From an uncultured Ruminococcus sp. (GTDB taxonomy: Bacteria; Bacillota; Clostridia; Oscillospirales; Ruminococcaceae), in contig CACYSH010000019.1 of the NCBI GenBank assembly GCA_902776945.1, positions 1 through 64,000 of the forward strand: DNA of 64,000 nt, in the 5' to 3' direction. Of this stretch, positions 43,757-52,030 are shown piece after piece. Each line of letters starts with the position of its first letter. Within the stretch, counting starts at the first letter, position 1. The notes under the pieces are model-generated. The model was not told the origin of the DNA. It did not search any database and saw only the letters and a program-made list of their open reading frames with translations. A program made the translations under genes and the position numbers.

Positions 43757-44363
43757 TTCAATTAAAATACTGGCGTTGGCGTTTGTATTTATAATTGCTA
43801 TAACAATACGCGGCATTATCAATAATGTCAGAATGAAAAAACAGGTCAAAACAATTGACTGCATAAGGGTAAAGCGAAAGCCAAAGATACACTGGATCGT
43901 GGATATACTGCTGATGTTTTTTCTGATATATGCTGTTTACAACATATATAAATATGCGTCATCTTTGCCCGGTCTTGAAAAGCTCGCCGGCACTGACGAT
44001 CTGGCGGAGGCTTACAGAGAACAAAACTGGATGACAAGGGAAGAGGTACTTTCGCTGATCGAAAATTACAAGAAACGGCTTGCTAATTATTATTTAGTTG
44101 TCATTACAATAACAGCATGGGCGGTATATGAAATAATATACATAGTAAACGGTCGCTGTATGTATATCTCAGACGTGGGCGTATATGCTGCGGGAAGGTT
44201 TATAACAGCCGACAATTTTCTTTACCGCTTTACCGATATTCCGAACTGCGAGTCGCTGATGCTTATCTATTTCGGTACTGTAAAGGTCGAAATGCTTACT
44301 GTTATCGACGACAAGGAACGGCTAAAGCAAATGCTTGCTAACAATTACAAATATCACCAATAA
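43749..44363 (+). CDS. Membrane protein, paralogue of the previous gene
   Basis: A 204-residue protein with the same plan as its neighbour: N-terminal helix, second helix (HWIVDILLMFFLIYAVYNIY), a long acidic loop, third helix (VVITITAWAVYEIIYIV), then the related C-terminal domain. It is more diverged in the loop and more AT-rich. It overlaps the preceding gene by 8 bp and is followed by the rRNA methyltransferase-like gene after 20 bp. Function unknown. Confidence 0.75.
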   Translation: MSDSIKILALAFVFIIAITIRGIINNVRMKKQVKTIDCIRVKRKPKIHWIVDILLMFFLIYAVYNIYKYASSLPGLEKLAGTDDLAEAYREQNWMTREEVLSLIENYKKRLANYYLVVITITAWAVYEIIYIVNGRCMYISDVGVYAAGRFITADNFLYRFTDIPNCESLMLIYFGTVKVEMLTVIDDKERLKQMLANNYKYHQ

Positions 44364-44382
44364 TAAAAAGGACGAAACGACT

Positions 44383-45258
44383 ATGAGAACAGCCGACAAA
44401 TGGCAGGATTACAGGATAATCGACACCTCCGACGGAATGAAGCTCGAAAGCTGGGGCGGACGTATTCTCTCGCGCCCCGACCCGCAGGTGATATGGAAGA
44501 CCCCTCACAAGACCGATCTTTGGGAGCGTGCCGACGGCATTTACCACCGTTCGAGCAAGGGCGGCGGCGAATGGGAGTTCAGGAAAAAGCTCCCCGAAAG
44601 CTGGCAGATAAGCTGTGGCGAACTGAAATTTATCATTCGCCCGACAGGCTTCAAGCACACGGGGCTTTTCCCGGAGCAGGCGGTCAACTGGGACTTTATG
44701 GCGGAGCATATCAGGTCAAGAATTGCCGCAGGCGGGGAGTTCAAAATGCTGAATCTCTTTGCCTACACGGGCGGCGCGACTTTAGCCTGCGCGAAGGCGG
44801 GAGCTTCCGTCGCGCACGTTGACGCTTCAAAAGGCATGGTCTCGTGGGCGAGGGACAATGCGGCGGCGAGCGGTCTTTCCGAAGCGCCTATACGCTGGCT
44901 CGTTGACGACTGCGAAAAATTCGTCAGGCGCGAGATACGGCGCGGAAACAAGTATCACGGTATAGTTATGGATCCGCCGAGCTACGGGCGGGGACCCGGC
45001 GGCGAGGTCTGGAAGCTCGAAGACTGCGTTTATGAGCTTGTCGATACCTGCGCACAGGTGCTTGCCGACGACGCGGAGTTTTTCCTGCTGAACAGCTATA
45101 CCACCGGGCTTTCGCCGTCGGTCATGGCTTATATTTTGAACGAGGTTATCTGTCCGAAATTCGGCGGCAGGGTCACGGCGGACGAGATAGGGCTGCCGGT
45201 GGAGAAATCGGGCTGCGCTCTGCCTTGCGGGTCTACGGCGATATGGACAAAAGACTGA
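44383..45258 (+). CDS. SAM-dependent methyltransferase, RlmI-like
   Basis: A 291-residue class I methyltransferase of the Methyltrans_SAM group (23S rRNA cytosine-C5 type). Motifs: LNLFAYTGGATLACAKAGASVAHVDASKGM (SAM binding), RWLVDDCEKFV, and VMDPPSYGRGPGGEVWKLE (catalytic). The N-terminal PUA domain of full-length RlmI is lacking, as in many bacterial relatives. AAAAGGA precedes the chosen ATG. Target RNA unknown. Identity as a methyltransferase is secure. Confidence 0.88.
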   Translation: MRTADKWQDYRIIDTSDGMKLESWGGRILSRPDPQVIWKTPHKTDLWERADGIYHRSSKGGGEWEFRKKLPESWQISCGELKFIIRPTGFKHTGLFPEQAVNWDFMAEHIRSRIAAGGEFKMLNLFAYTGGATLACAKAGASVAHVDASKGMVSWARDNAAASGLSEAPIRWLVDDCEKFVRREIRRGNKYHGIVMDPPSYGRGPGGEVWKLEDCVYELVDTCAQVLADDAEFFLLNSYTTGLSPSVMAYILNEVICPKFGGRVTADEIGLPVEKSGCALPCGSTAIWTKD

Positions 45259-45284
45259 CTGCATAATAAACGGAGGAAAAAAAT

Positions 45285-45560
45285 ATGTACAATACTATTC
45301 AGGAATTTAACGCGGCATTGACAGGCGCTCTTTCCGAAGGGCGTTCGCTCAACGTAAAACAGATGGTCATGGAGCTGCTGCCGGAATCTCCCAACTCAAA
45401 GAAAAAGCAGGATATAGTGACTGATATGCGGAACCACCTTGCAAACTCGGGCTTTCCGGTGAATGAAAAGGTCGCGGAGCAGATCGTGACCGAGGCTCTC
45501 GCAGACTTAAAAAAGCACAGCATAGCAAAAAGCCCCAAAAGAGGATTCTGGCAGAAATGA
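45285..45560 (+). CDS. Hypothetical small helical protein
   Basis: A 91-residue soluble protein, helical throughout, basic at the end (AKSPKRGFWQK). ACGGAGG stands before the ATG, 26 bp after the methyltransferase. There is no membrane segment or recognised motif. Confidence 0.7.
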   Translation: MYNTIQEFNAALTGALSEGRSLNVKQMVMELLPESPNSKKKQDIVTDMRNHLANSGFPVNEKVAEQIVTEALADLKKHSIAKSPKRGFWQK

Positions 45561-45642
45561 GCTGTGAATAATAAATCAGGCGGTAATATCCATATTTCCG
45601 GCGTTTATTATAATATTATTTTAATTCAGGAGGTATTTCATC

Positions 45643-45906
45643 ATGGGACTCGATCTTAAAGGACTTGCAAATTCATTGAACGGCGACGACATCGCCAAAA
45701 CCGTAAGCTCAAACGCCGACGACATCGCAAAGGCTGCTTCCGCCGCCGCCGACAAGCTGCCCGTTCCCGACGCTATCAAAGGCGAGGTAAAAAAGGCAGC
45801 AACAAAGGAAAACATCGAGAAGGTCGCCACAAAGGAGAATATCGACAAGGCTAAGGGTCTGGCAAACGATATTCTCGGCATGGTCTCGGGCAAGGACAAA
45901 AAGTGA
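45643..45906 (+). CDS. Hypothetical small protein upstream of ecfA1
   Basis: An 87-residue helical protein rich in Lys, Ala and Asp, with an imperfect internal repeat: [21 protein letters not shown] contains two KENI units, and [20 protein letters not shown] two DDIAK units. CAGGAGG precedes the ATG. Its stop overlaps the GTG start of ecfA1 (GTGA), so the two are translationally coupled. A role with the ECF core is possible but unproven. Confidence 0.7.
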   Translation: MGLDLKGLANSLNGDDIAKTVSSNADDIAKAASAAADKLPVPDAIKGEVKKAATKENIEKVATKENIDKAKGLANDILGMVSGKDKK

Positions 45907-46739
45907 GCGCCGAAGGATTTCTTGAAGCGAAAAACGTCGTGTTCTCCTACGTGAACGAGTCGGAAGAACCGACCGTAAAAAACGTCGCGGTATTGGGTCA
46001 CAACGGCTCGGGAAAATCTACCCTTGCCAAATGCTTTAACGCCATAAACATTCCCGACAGCGGCACGATAACCGTTGCCGGAATGTCAACGGAGGACGAG
46101 GAAAAGCTGCTCGATATTCGCAAAACGGCGGGAATGGTCTTCCAAAACCCCGATAATCAGATAGTGGCGACGATCGTTGAGGAGGACTGCGCCTTCGCGC
46201 TGGAAAATTTAGGCGTGGAGCCTGCCGAGATTCGCCGCCGCGTTGACGAAGCGCTGAAAACCGTCGGAATGTACGAATACCGTATGCACGCCCCGCACAA
46301 GCTGTCGGGCGGTCAGAAACAGCGCGTGGCGATCGCGGGTATCCTCGCGATGAAGCCCGACTGCATACTTCTCGACGAGCCGACCGCCATGCTCGACCCA
46401 CGCGGCAGAAAAGAAGTAATGGAAACGATAAAGCGCCTGAACCGCGAGCAGGGCGTGACTATCGTGCTTATCACGCATTACATGGAGGAAGCGGCGCAGG
46501 CGGAGCGCGTTGTCGTTATCGACGGCGGAAATATCCTCATGGACGGCACGCCCCGCGAAATTTTCCCGCAGGTGGAAAAGCTCAAAAGCATAGGGCTTGA
46601 CGTTCCGCAGGCGACCGAGCTTGTATGGCGGCTGAGACAGCGCGGGTACGACCTTCCCGCCGACATAATCACCGAAGAGGAATGCGCCGAAGCAATTTTC
46701 AAGCTTTTCAACAAATCATCTCGTGAAAGGGTGCTGTAA
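45903..46739 (+). CDS. ecfA1: ECF transporter ATPase A1
   Basis: Cytoplasmic ATPase of the energy-coupling factor core that drives vitamin and metal uptake. The 278 residues carry Walker [10 protein letters not shown] (about 33-41), Q-loop NPDNQIV, signature [13 protein letters not shown], Walker [13 protein letters not shown] and the H-loop [11 protein letters not shown]. The GTG start overlaps the stop of the small gene before it. Paired with ecfA2 directly after (the next gene begins on the following base). Confidence 0.95.
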   Translation: MSAEGFLEAKNVVFSYVNESEEPTVKNVAVLGHNGSGKSTLAKCFNAINIPDSGTITVAGMSTEDEEKLLDIRKTAGMVFQNPDNQIVATIVEEDCAFALENLGVEPAEIRRRVDEALKTVGMYEYRMHAPHKLSGGQKQRVAIAGILAMKPDCILLDEPTAMLDPRGRKEVMETIKRLNREQGVTIVLITHYMEEAAQAERVVVIDGGNILMDGTPREIFPQVEKLKSIGLDVPQATELVWRLRQRGYDLPADIITEEECAEAIFKLFNKSSRERVL

Positions 46740-47612
46740 ATGGCTATTATCAAAACGGAAGACCTGACATACGTTTACGGCGAAAAAACGCCCTTTCGCC
46801 ATGTGGCTCTCGATAATGTTAATATAGAGATAAACGAGGGCGAGATAATCGGTATTATAGGTCACACGGGTTCGGGAAAATCCACGCTGATACAGCACTT
46901 CAACGGTCTGCTTAAACCGACATCGGGGCGGGTGCTGGTTGACGGCGAGGATTTTTTCAAAGACAAGAAAAAGCTCCGCGAGGTGCGCTTCAAGGTCGGG
47001 CTGGTTTTTCAGTACCCCGAGTATCAGCTTTTCGAGGAGACCGTTGCCAAAGACATCGCCTACGGACCGAAGAACATGGGGCTTGACGGCGACGAGATCG
47101 ACCGCCGCGTAAAGGAGAGCGCACGGCTTGTCGGGCTTACCGACGAGCAGCTTAAAAGCTCGCCGTTCGATCTTTCGGGCGGACAGAAGCGCCGCGCCGC
47201 GATCGCGGGCGTTATGGCTATGGAGCCGAAGGTGCTTATCCTCGACGAACCCGCGTCGGGGCTTGACCCTCGCGGCAGAGAACAGATATTCGGCATGATA
47301 AAGCAATACCACGAAGAGCGCGGCGGCACGGTGCTGATCGTGTCGCACTCAATGGAGGACATCGCCCGTTATGCCGACAGGATCCTTGTCATGAACGAGG
47401 GAAAAGTGTTCTGCTTCGACAAGCCGCCGGAGGTATTCCGCCGCAGCGCGGAGCTTGAAAGCATCGGGCTTGCGGTGCCGCAGATAACGCGCATTATTAA
47501 CAGGCTGAATGAAATGGGCTGCGACCTGCCCGCCGACGTTTACACGGTCAAGTACGCAGAGGGGCTTATTGCCGAAAGGCTCGGGGCTGCGCGAAAAAAT
47601 AGGGGAGTGTGA
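46740..47612 (+). CDS. ecfA2: ECF transporter ATPase A2
   Basis: Second ATPase of the ECF core, forming a heterodimer with EcfA1. The 290 residues hold Walker A GHTGSGKST (about 42-50), Q-loop YPEYQLFEET, signature LSGGQKRRAAIAG, Walker B LILDEPASGLDP and the H-loop VSHSMEDIA. The GKTPFRHVALDNVNIEI opening is typical of EcfA2. The next gene, ecfT, begins at a TTG 7 bp on. Confidence 0.95.
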   Translation: MAIIKTEDLTYVYGEKTPFRHVALDNVNIEINEGEIIGIIGHTGSGKSTLIQHFNGLLKPTSGRVLVDGEDFFKDKKKLREVRFKVGLVFQYPEYQLFEETVAKDIAYGPKNMGLDGDEIDRRVKESARLVGLTDEQLKSSPFDLSGGQKRRAAIAGVMAMEPKVLILDEPASGLDPRGREQIFGMIKQYHEERGGTVLIVSHSMEDIARYADRILVMNEGKVFCFDKPPEVFRRSAELESIGLAVPQITRIINRLNEMGCDLPADVYTVKYAEGLIAERLGAARKNRGV

Positions 47613-47618
47613 AAACAT

Positions 47619-48428
47619 TTGCTTAAGGACATAACGCTCGGTCAGTTTTTTCCGGGCAGCTCGCCGATACACAAAATGGACGCACGTTTCAAGCTGATTC
47701 TGACGGTCGCGTTCATCGTAATGCTTTTTATGGCGAAAAATAAGTGGGGGCTGCTGATCGGCGCGGTGTTCACGCTGCTGACGTTCCTGATCTCGCGCAT
47801 TCCGTTCACGATGATGTGGAAAAGCATCAAGCCGATAATTCCGCTTGTAATGTTCACGGCGGTGCTGAATCTGTTCTTTGTGAAAACGGGCGAAGTGCTG
47901 TTCGAATGGCAGTTTATCCGCATCACCGACGAGGGGCTTGATACAGCGGTGTTCATGGTATCGCGGATCGTGCTGCTGATCGTCGGGTCGTCGCTGCTGA
48001 CCTATACGACCTCGCCTATTGACCTGACCGATGCGATCGAGCGGCTGCTTTCGCCGCTGAAAAGGTTCGGCGTTCCGGTTCACGCGCTGGCGATGATGAT
48101 GACGATCGCGCTGCGGTTCATTCCCACGCTGCTTGAAGAGACCGACAAGATCATGAACGCGCAGAAGGCACGCGGCTCGGAGCTTGACACGGGGAGTTTC
48201 CGCGACAAGGTAAGGGGCATGATACCGATATTCATACCGCTTTTTGTGTCGTCGTTCCGGCGTGCCGAAGAGCTTGCGACGGCTATGGAGTGCCGCTGTT
48301 ATCACGGCGGCGAGGGCAGAACGCGAATGAAGCAGCTGCACATTACCTATATCGACTGGATAGGCTGTGTTTACATGGCGATATTCATTGCGGGCGTTGT
48401 TGCTGCAAATATAATTATTCAAAGCTAA
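47619..48428 (+). CDS. ecfT: ECF transporter transmembrane protein T
   Basis: Membrane scaffold of the ECF core that couples the ATPases to substrate-binding S proteins. The 269 residues contain five to six helices and the two coupling motifs of the family, AQKARGSELDTG (about 185) and ELATAMECRCYHGG (about 222). The start is TTG. No S-component gene lies next to it, as expected for a shared (group II) core. The gene is followed by a strong terminator. Confidence 0.95.
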   Translation: MLKDITLGQFFPGSSPIHKMDARFKLILTVAFIVMLFMAKNKWGLLIGAVFTLLTFLISRIPFTMMWKSIKPIIPLVMFTAVLNLFFVKTGEVLFEWQFIRITDEGLDTAVFMVSRIVLLIVGSSLLTYTTSPIDLTDAIERLLSPLKRFGVPVHALAMMMTIALRFIPTLLEETDKIMNAQKARGSELDTGSFRDKVRGMIPIFIPLFVSSFRRAEELATAMECRCYHGGEGRTRMKQLHITYIDWIGCVYMAIFIAGVVAANIIIQS

Positions 48429-48430
48429 AA

Positions 48431-48466
48431 AAAGCCTCACGGAAGGAACTTTCCCCGTGAGGCTTT
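48431..48466. terminator. Bidirectional terminator between ecfT and the DtxR gene
   Basis: AAAGCCTCACGG pairs with CCGTGAGGCTTT, with A-run and T-run on the two sides. It lies within 5 bp of both convergent stop codons. Confidence 0.92.
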
Positions 48467-48469
48467 TTG

Positions 48470-48856
48470 TTATTTATTTATCTCGTTATTTTCCTCGATG
48501 TGCTTTTTCAGCTTTTCGAAAGACTCATGACTTATGGCGTGTTCAAGACGGCAGGCATCCTGCGCCGCAACATCTGGCGAAACGCCCAGCCAGATAAGCC
48601 AGTCGGTGAAAACGCGGTGGCGCTCGTAGATAGTCTCGGCAATGGACTTGCCCTCGTCGGTGAAATTGATATAACCGTTGTCATCGACGGTGATGTAGCC
48701 GCCGTTTTTGAGGATTCCCACAGCGCGGCTTATGCTGGGCTTTGAAAGCTCCATTTCGCGCACGATGTCGATCGAGCGAACGGCACCGTTTCGCTGATGA
48801 AGGATAAGTATGGTTTCAAGGTAATCCTCTCCCGATTCGTATATCTTCTTGGACAA
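48470..48856 (-). CDS. DtxR/MntR-family metal-dependent regulator
   Basis: A 128-residue repressor with an N-terminal winged helix-turn-helix (GAVRSIDIVREMELSKPSISRAVGILKNGG, about 24-53) and a dimerisation domain (RHRVFTDWLIWLGVS, RLEHAISHESFEKL) that contains the usual His/Glu metal ligands. It lacks the SH3-like third domain, like MntR. The start is TTG after GGAGG. It should respond to Mn or Fe. It is convergent to ecfT, so the regulator need not control that transporter. Confidence 0.9.
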   Translation of the reverse strand: MSKKIYESGEDYLETILILHQRNGAVRSIDIVREMELSKPSISRAVGILKNGGYITVDDNGYINFTDEGKSIAETIYERHRVFTDWLIWLGVSPDVAAQDACRLEHAISHESFEKLKKHIEENNEINK

Positions 48857-48929
48857 TCCGATTCCTCCTTTTTTAATTAAATGTTATGTAAACGATATTT
48901 ATTTTCAGACATTGTGAATGTGCTGATTT

Positions 48930-49115
48930 GTGCGATTTCTTTGCGAAAATCGCTGCGCTCTTTCGCAAATTAAAATCGTCAATTCTCTTGTTTCCGCTCA
49001 ATATCTGGGGGAAAGACCCTTTGCACGAACAAGTTCGTGCAAGAAGAAGGGTTATCCCCTGCACGAACTTGTTCGTGCCACCCCCTTCCTAAGACTTTTG
49101 TTATGTCCTCACAAC
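48930..49115 (-). repeat. R1-R2 composite repeat, reversed, overlapping the PHP gene
   Basis: The TTTGCGAAAATCGCTGCGC hairpin and an R2 arm (AAATTAAAATCGTCAATT, 48967-48984), then R1 with two GCACGAAC/GTTCGTGC hairpins at 49020-49080 and the reversed core CCTAAGACTTTTG at 49086-49100. The part from about 48979 on is read as the C-terminus of the PHP protein. Confidence 0.8.
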
Positions 49116-49791
49116 GTGTTTTCAGCCCGCGTATCAGCCCGTTTTTAACAGCCCTGACGTAATCCGCGGCGGTCTCGATCTTTTCATCTGTATAAACCCC
49201 CGCAAAATAGTCATTATCCTTTGAAATGTGGTGACAATCGGTTCCTGCGGTCATCGTCTTGCCGTACTGCCCGGCGTACCATTCGGCGCGTTCGTTCCAG
49301 ACGTTCATACGGTTGCCCGAGTTAAAGACCTCCACGCCGTCGGTCTGGCGCGGGAGAAATTTCATCTCGTTGATGTAATCAGCCTCGCGGAACGGGTGCG
49401 CATGAACGATACAGCCGCCCGCCATGTGAACTCTGTCGCAAAATTCCTGCACGCTTATCCGCAGAGTGTCGGGATAACTTAGCAGCCAATCTTTGTCAAC
49501 GCCGTAAATCAGCAGATCGGTAGCGTTCCAGCCGTATTCGATGCCGAAAAGCACAGTCAGCCCAATCTCGTCGCCGCGCTTTTTGGCGTTCTCATAACCC
49601 GCGCAGTAAAGCTCGACCTGTTCATTCCAGGGAAGCGACCTGTCAACGGCGGTATTGCCGTTAAAGAAATGATCGGTCACGAAAATGGTATCGTAGCCCA
49701 AAGCCTTGTACTGCTCCGCCTGCTGCGCCCCTGTCGCCGAAGCGCACGCCGACGACTCCCGCGTGTGCAAGTGCGTTTCCGTAAGAAACAT
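48979..49791 (-). CDS. PHP-domain phosphoesterase with a repeat-encoded tail
   Basis: A 270-residue protein of the PHP (polymerase and histidinol phosphatase) superfamily, a trinuclear-metal phosphoesterase. Metal ligands are seen in TETHLHTRESS, VTDHFFNG, GIEYGWN, IVHAHPFRE and AGTDCHH. Residues 1-231 cover the whole domain. The last 39 (KVLGRGWHEQVRAGDNPSS and after) are encoded by R1/R2 repeat DNA, and the stop lies in R2, so the native C-terminus has been replaced. The ATG shares a base with the stop of the epimerase gene (TAATG). Substrate unknown. Confidence 0.88.
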   Translation of the reverse strand: MFLTETHLHTRESSACASATGAQQAEQYKALGYDTIFVTDHFFNGNTAVDRSLPWNEQVELYCAGYENAKKRGDEIGLTVLFGIEYGWNATDLLIYGVDKDWLLSYPDTLRISVQEFCDRVHMAGGCIVHAHPFREADYINEMKFLPRQTDGVEVFNSGNRMNVWNERAEWYAGQYGKTMTAGTDCHHISKDNDYFAGVYTDEKIETAADYVRAVKNGLIRGLKTRCEDITKVLGRGWHEQVRAGDNPSSCTNLFVQRVFPPDIERKQEN

Positions 49792-50978
49792 TATGCGTCA
49801 ACACCTCTTTTTAGCATTTCAAGGCACATTCTGCCATTGTGGTAGGGGCATTTCCAAATACCTGTTTCTTCCTTCCAGTCGTGGGGGGTACCGTCCGGCT
49901 CGACTTCGGAATACCACTCGCCGCCCTCACGCCTGTCGATAATAAGGTTTTTGATACCCTCCCAGATACCGAGCGCCGCTTCGAGATACTTCTTATCGCC
50001 GCTGTGCTGATAAGCGTTGACGAATCCGACAACGCCCTCCGCCTGCACCCACCAAATTCTCGTGCGGTCGATCTTTTCGCCGTCGCGTTCGTTGTTCAGC
50101 GAGCCGTTGTCGATAGCGATGTTATATATATTTTCCGCGAGCCTGAGATCAAGCGCGTTGAATTCCTTTATAAGCTCCTCATCACCCAAAGTTTCTACCG
50201 CCCTGTCGATGAGCCAGCTTGCTTCGATGTCGTGACCGTAAGAATGAATATCGCCGATGACCTCGAATTTTCTGTCAAAAAAGACCCTGAGCGCGTTTCT
50301 GTCGTAATCGTAAATTTTTTCCCTGACGATATTCAGCTGACGTTTAAGCGCCGCCGCGACCTTTTCGGCTTCGGTCTTTACCGCACGCTTTTTTTCGGCG
50401 CGGTAAAGCTCTGTGTAGGCTTCGATCAGATGCAGAACGGTGTTCATGGTCTTTTCGGCGTGGAGACCGTTTTCGGAAAGCTCATCGTTTTCGGCAGGCT
50501 GCCAGTCACAGGTGAAAGCCTCGCGGCAGCCGTACTCGTCGGGAGTTCTCGTTTCAATATCTTTAAAAAGGACCTCTGCAACAGTCAGGGCTCCTTTATT
50601 ACCCGTTGCGTTATGATAGGCGCTCAACGCATAGATCGCGAACGCAATATTATAGGTATGCTTAAGTGTATCGGCGGGCTTTCCGTCGTAGGTCGTTGAC
50701 CAATAAACGCCGCCGTTGCAGTCATGGCAGTATTTACTGATATAATTATATGCGTGACCCGCGAGAATGCTGTATTTATCCCATTTGAGAACCTCGTAGC
50801 AAGTCGAGAAAAACCACAGTATCCGCGAATGAAGGATAACGCCCTTATCGGCTTTTTTGTCAAGCTCAAGGTCAAAGCCGCGATAGCCGTAAAATCCGCC
50901 GTATTCGTCATCTTTAAGAGCCTCCCAGTACGGGACAATGTGAGTTTCAAGCTCTTTTTTTATTTCGTCCAAAAACAT
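49791..50978 (-). CDS. ce: Cellobiose 2-epimerase
   Basis: AGE-superfamily enzyme that converts the reducing-end glucose of cellobiose to mannose (giving glucosyl-mannose) in beta-mannan and cellulose-derived sugar use. From memory the protein follows the Ruminococcus albus enzyme closely through its length: GGFYGYRGFDLELDKKADKG, GYGHDIEA-type DIHSYGHDIEASWL, RIWWVQAEGVVGFVNAYQHS and WKCPYHNGRMCLE. Metal-free catalytic His residues lie in the last two regions. The ATG before FLDEIKKEL is preferred over the GTG three codons upstream, by alignment and GGTG spacing. It ends TAATG into the PHP gene. Confidence 0.93.
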   Translation of the reverse strand: MFLDEIKKELETHIVPYWEALKDDEYGGFYGYRGFDLELDKKADKGVILHSRILWFFSTCYEVLKWDKYSILAGHAYNYISKYCHDCNGGVYWSTTYDGKPADTLKHTYNIAFAIYALSAYHNATGNKGALTVAEVLFKDIETRTPDEYGCREAFTCDWQPAENDELSENGLHAEKTMNTVLHLIEAYTELYRAEKKRAVKTEAEKVAAALKRQLNIVREKIYDYDRNALRVFFDRKFEVIGDIHSYGHDIEASWLIDRAVETLGDEELIKEFNALDLRLAENIYNIAIDNGSLNNERDGEKIDRTRIWWVQAEGVVGFVNAYQHSGDKKYLEAALGIWEGIKNLIIDRREGGEWYSEVEPDGTPHDWKEETGIWKCPYHNGRMCLEMLKRGVDA

Positions 50979-50993
50979 ATGTTTCACCCAAAT

Positions 50994-51302
50994 TTAATCT
51001 ATATGAAAATCAATATCTCCCGAATATAAAGCCGCGCCATAGGCTTCTTCAAACTCGTCACGCGAAATTTTCACAGCAAAAAACTGCGGGTCGGCATTTA
51101 TTTCCTCAACCGTCGAGATCGTCACTCCGTAATCATACCCGACCCCTTCGCCAAAGACCTGCCTTACTTTCCCGCCCGAAAAGACCTCCGCCACGCGGAC
51201 GGCAAGCCTGTTCCGGCTTTGGTCGATCTCATAAAAGAGCAGCATAGGCTCATCATCGGCAAGAGTGTCCCAGCGGCACTTGATATACTCGTAATCCATC
51301 AT
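50994..51302 (-). CDS. Hypothetical protein, DUF6881-like
   Basis: A 102-residue soluble protein. The opening YEYIKCRWDTLADDEPMLLFYEIDQSRNRLAVRVAEVF resembles the DUF6881 pattern of small single-domain proteins. ATGA overlaps join it to the end of rsmG, so it is the third gene of the mnmG operon. The epimerase gene follows after a short gap. DUF6881 proteins often occur beside toxin-like genes, which are not seen here. Confidence 0.7.
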   Translation of the reverse strand: MMDYEYIKCRWDTLADDEPMLLFYEIDQSRNRLAVRVAEVFSGGKVRQVFGEGVGYDYGVTISTVEEINADPQFFAVKISRDEFEEAYGAALYSGDIDFHID

Positions 51303-52030
51303 AGCGGCTTTTTCTTCATCTGCCCGGAATTTCGCGGGTATTTCTGCGGAGTGCTTTTCACCTTTTCAATGACGATCAGCACGCGCTCGTCGCCATTCGG
51401 CAGATCATATTCTTTGACTTCCCCGACCCTACCGCCGAGAGTGTTGACAGCGGCTTTTGATTCCGAAAGCTCGTTCAGACCGTTTTTGCCCTTTAGCGCG
51501 TAGAATCTGCCGCCGACCCTGACAAACGGCAGACAGTATTCGCAAAGCTCCTTTAGCGAAGCGACCGCCCGCGCCGAAGCCGCCTCAAAGCGCTCACGGA
51601 GAGGATTGCCGTCCTTGATATAGCGCCCGGATTCCTCGGCTCGTCCGTGAATGCACTCCGCGCCGAGAGCAAGCTCGTCCGAAACGGCGGCAAGAAAATT
51701 AACGCGCTTGTTAAGGCTGTCAAGCAAGGTCAGCTTTATATCGCGGCGGTAAATTTTAAGCGGCACCGACGGAAAGCCCGCGCCCGTTCCCACGTCGATA
51801 AGGCTTGCGTTTTCGGCGGGCGGCACAAGCGTAAACGGATAAACGCTGTCGTAAAAATGCTTGACCGCTATGCCCTCCGGGTCGGTGATCGCGGTGAGAT
51901 TGATTTTCTCGTTCCATTCGCAGAGCAATTCAGCGTAGCGCCGAAAATCGGCGTACATTTTTTCGGTAACAGTCATACCGCCCTGCGCGAAAAGCTCGGA
52001 AAATATATCAATTGTTATTAATCTGTCCAT
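51299..52030 (-). CDS. rsmG: 16S rRNA (guanine-527-N7)-methyltransferase
   Basis: Methylates G527 of 16S rRNA in the decoding region. The 243 residues include the KINLTAITDPEGIAVKHFYDSV opening, the SAM loop LIDVGTGAGFPSVPLKI (about 73-89) and SARAVASLKELCEYCLPFV. The ATG is preceded by GGAGG 11 bases upstream, and the gene overlaps the end of mnmG by 23 bp. mnmG-rsmG is the classic order near the chromosome origin. Confidence 0.96.
   Translation of the reverse strand: MDRLITIDIFSELFAQGGMTVTEKMYADFRRYAELLCEWNEKINLTAITDPEGIAVKHFYDSVYPFTLVPPAENASLIDVGTGAGFPSVPLKIYRRDIKLTLLDSLNKRVNFLAAVSDELALGAECIHGRAEESGRYIKDGNPLRERFEAASARAVASLKELCEYCLPFVRVGGRFYALKGKNGLNELSESKAAVNTLGGRVGEVKEYDLPNGDERVLIVIEKVKSTPQKYPRNSGQMKKKPL

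Noticed and set aside
47349..48440. Minus-strand frame of 363 codons opposite ecfT
   Set aside because: Antisense shadow rich in Arg and His; ecfT carries its coupling motifs on the plus strand.
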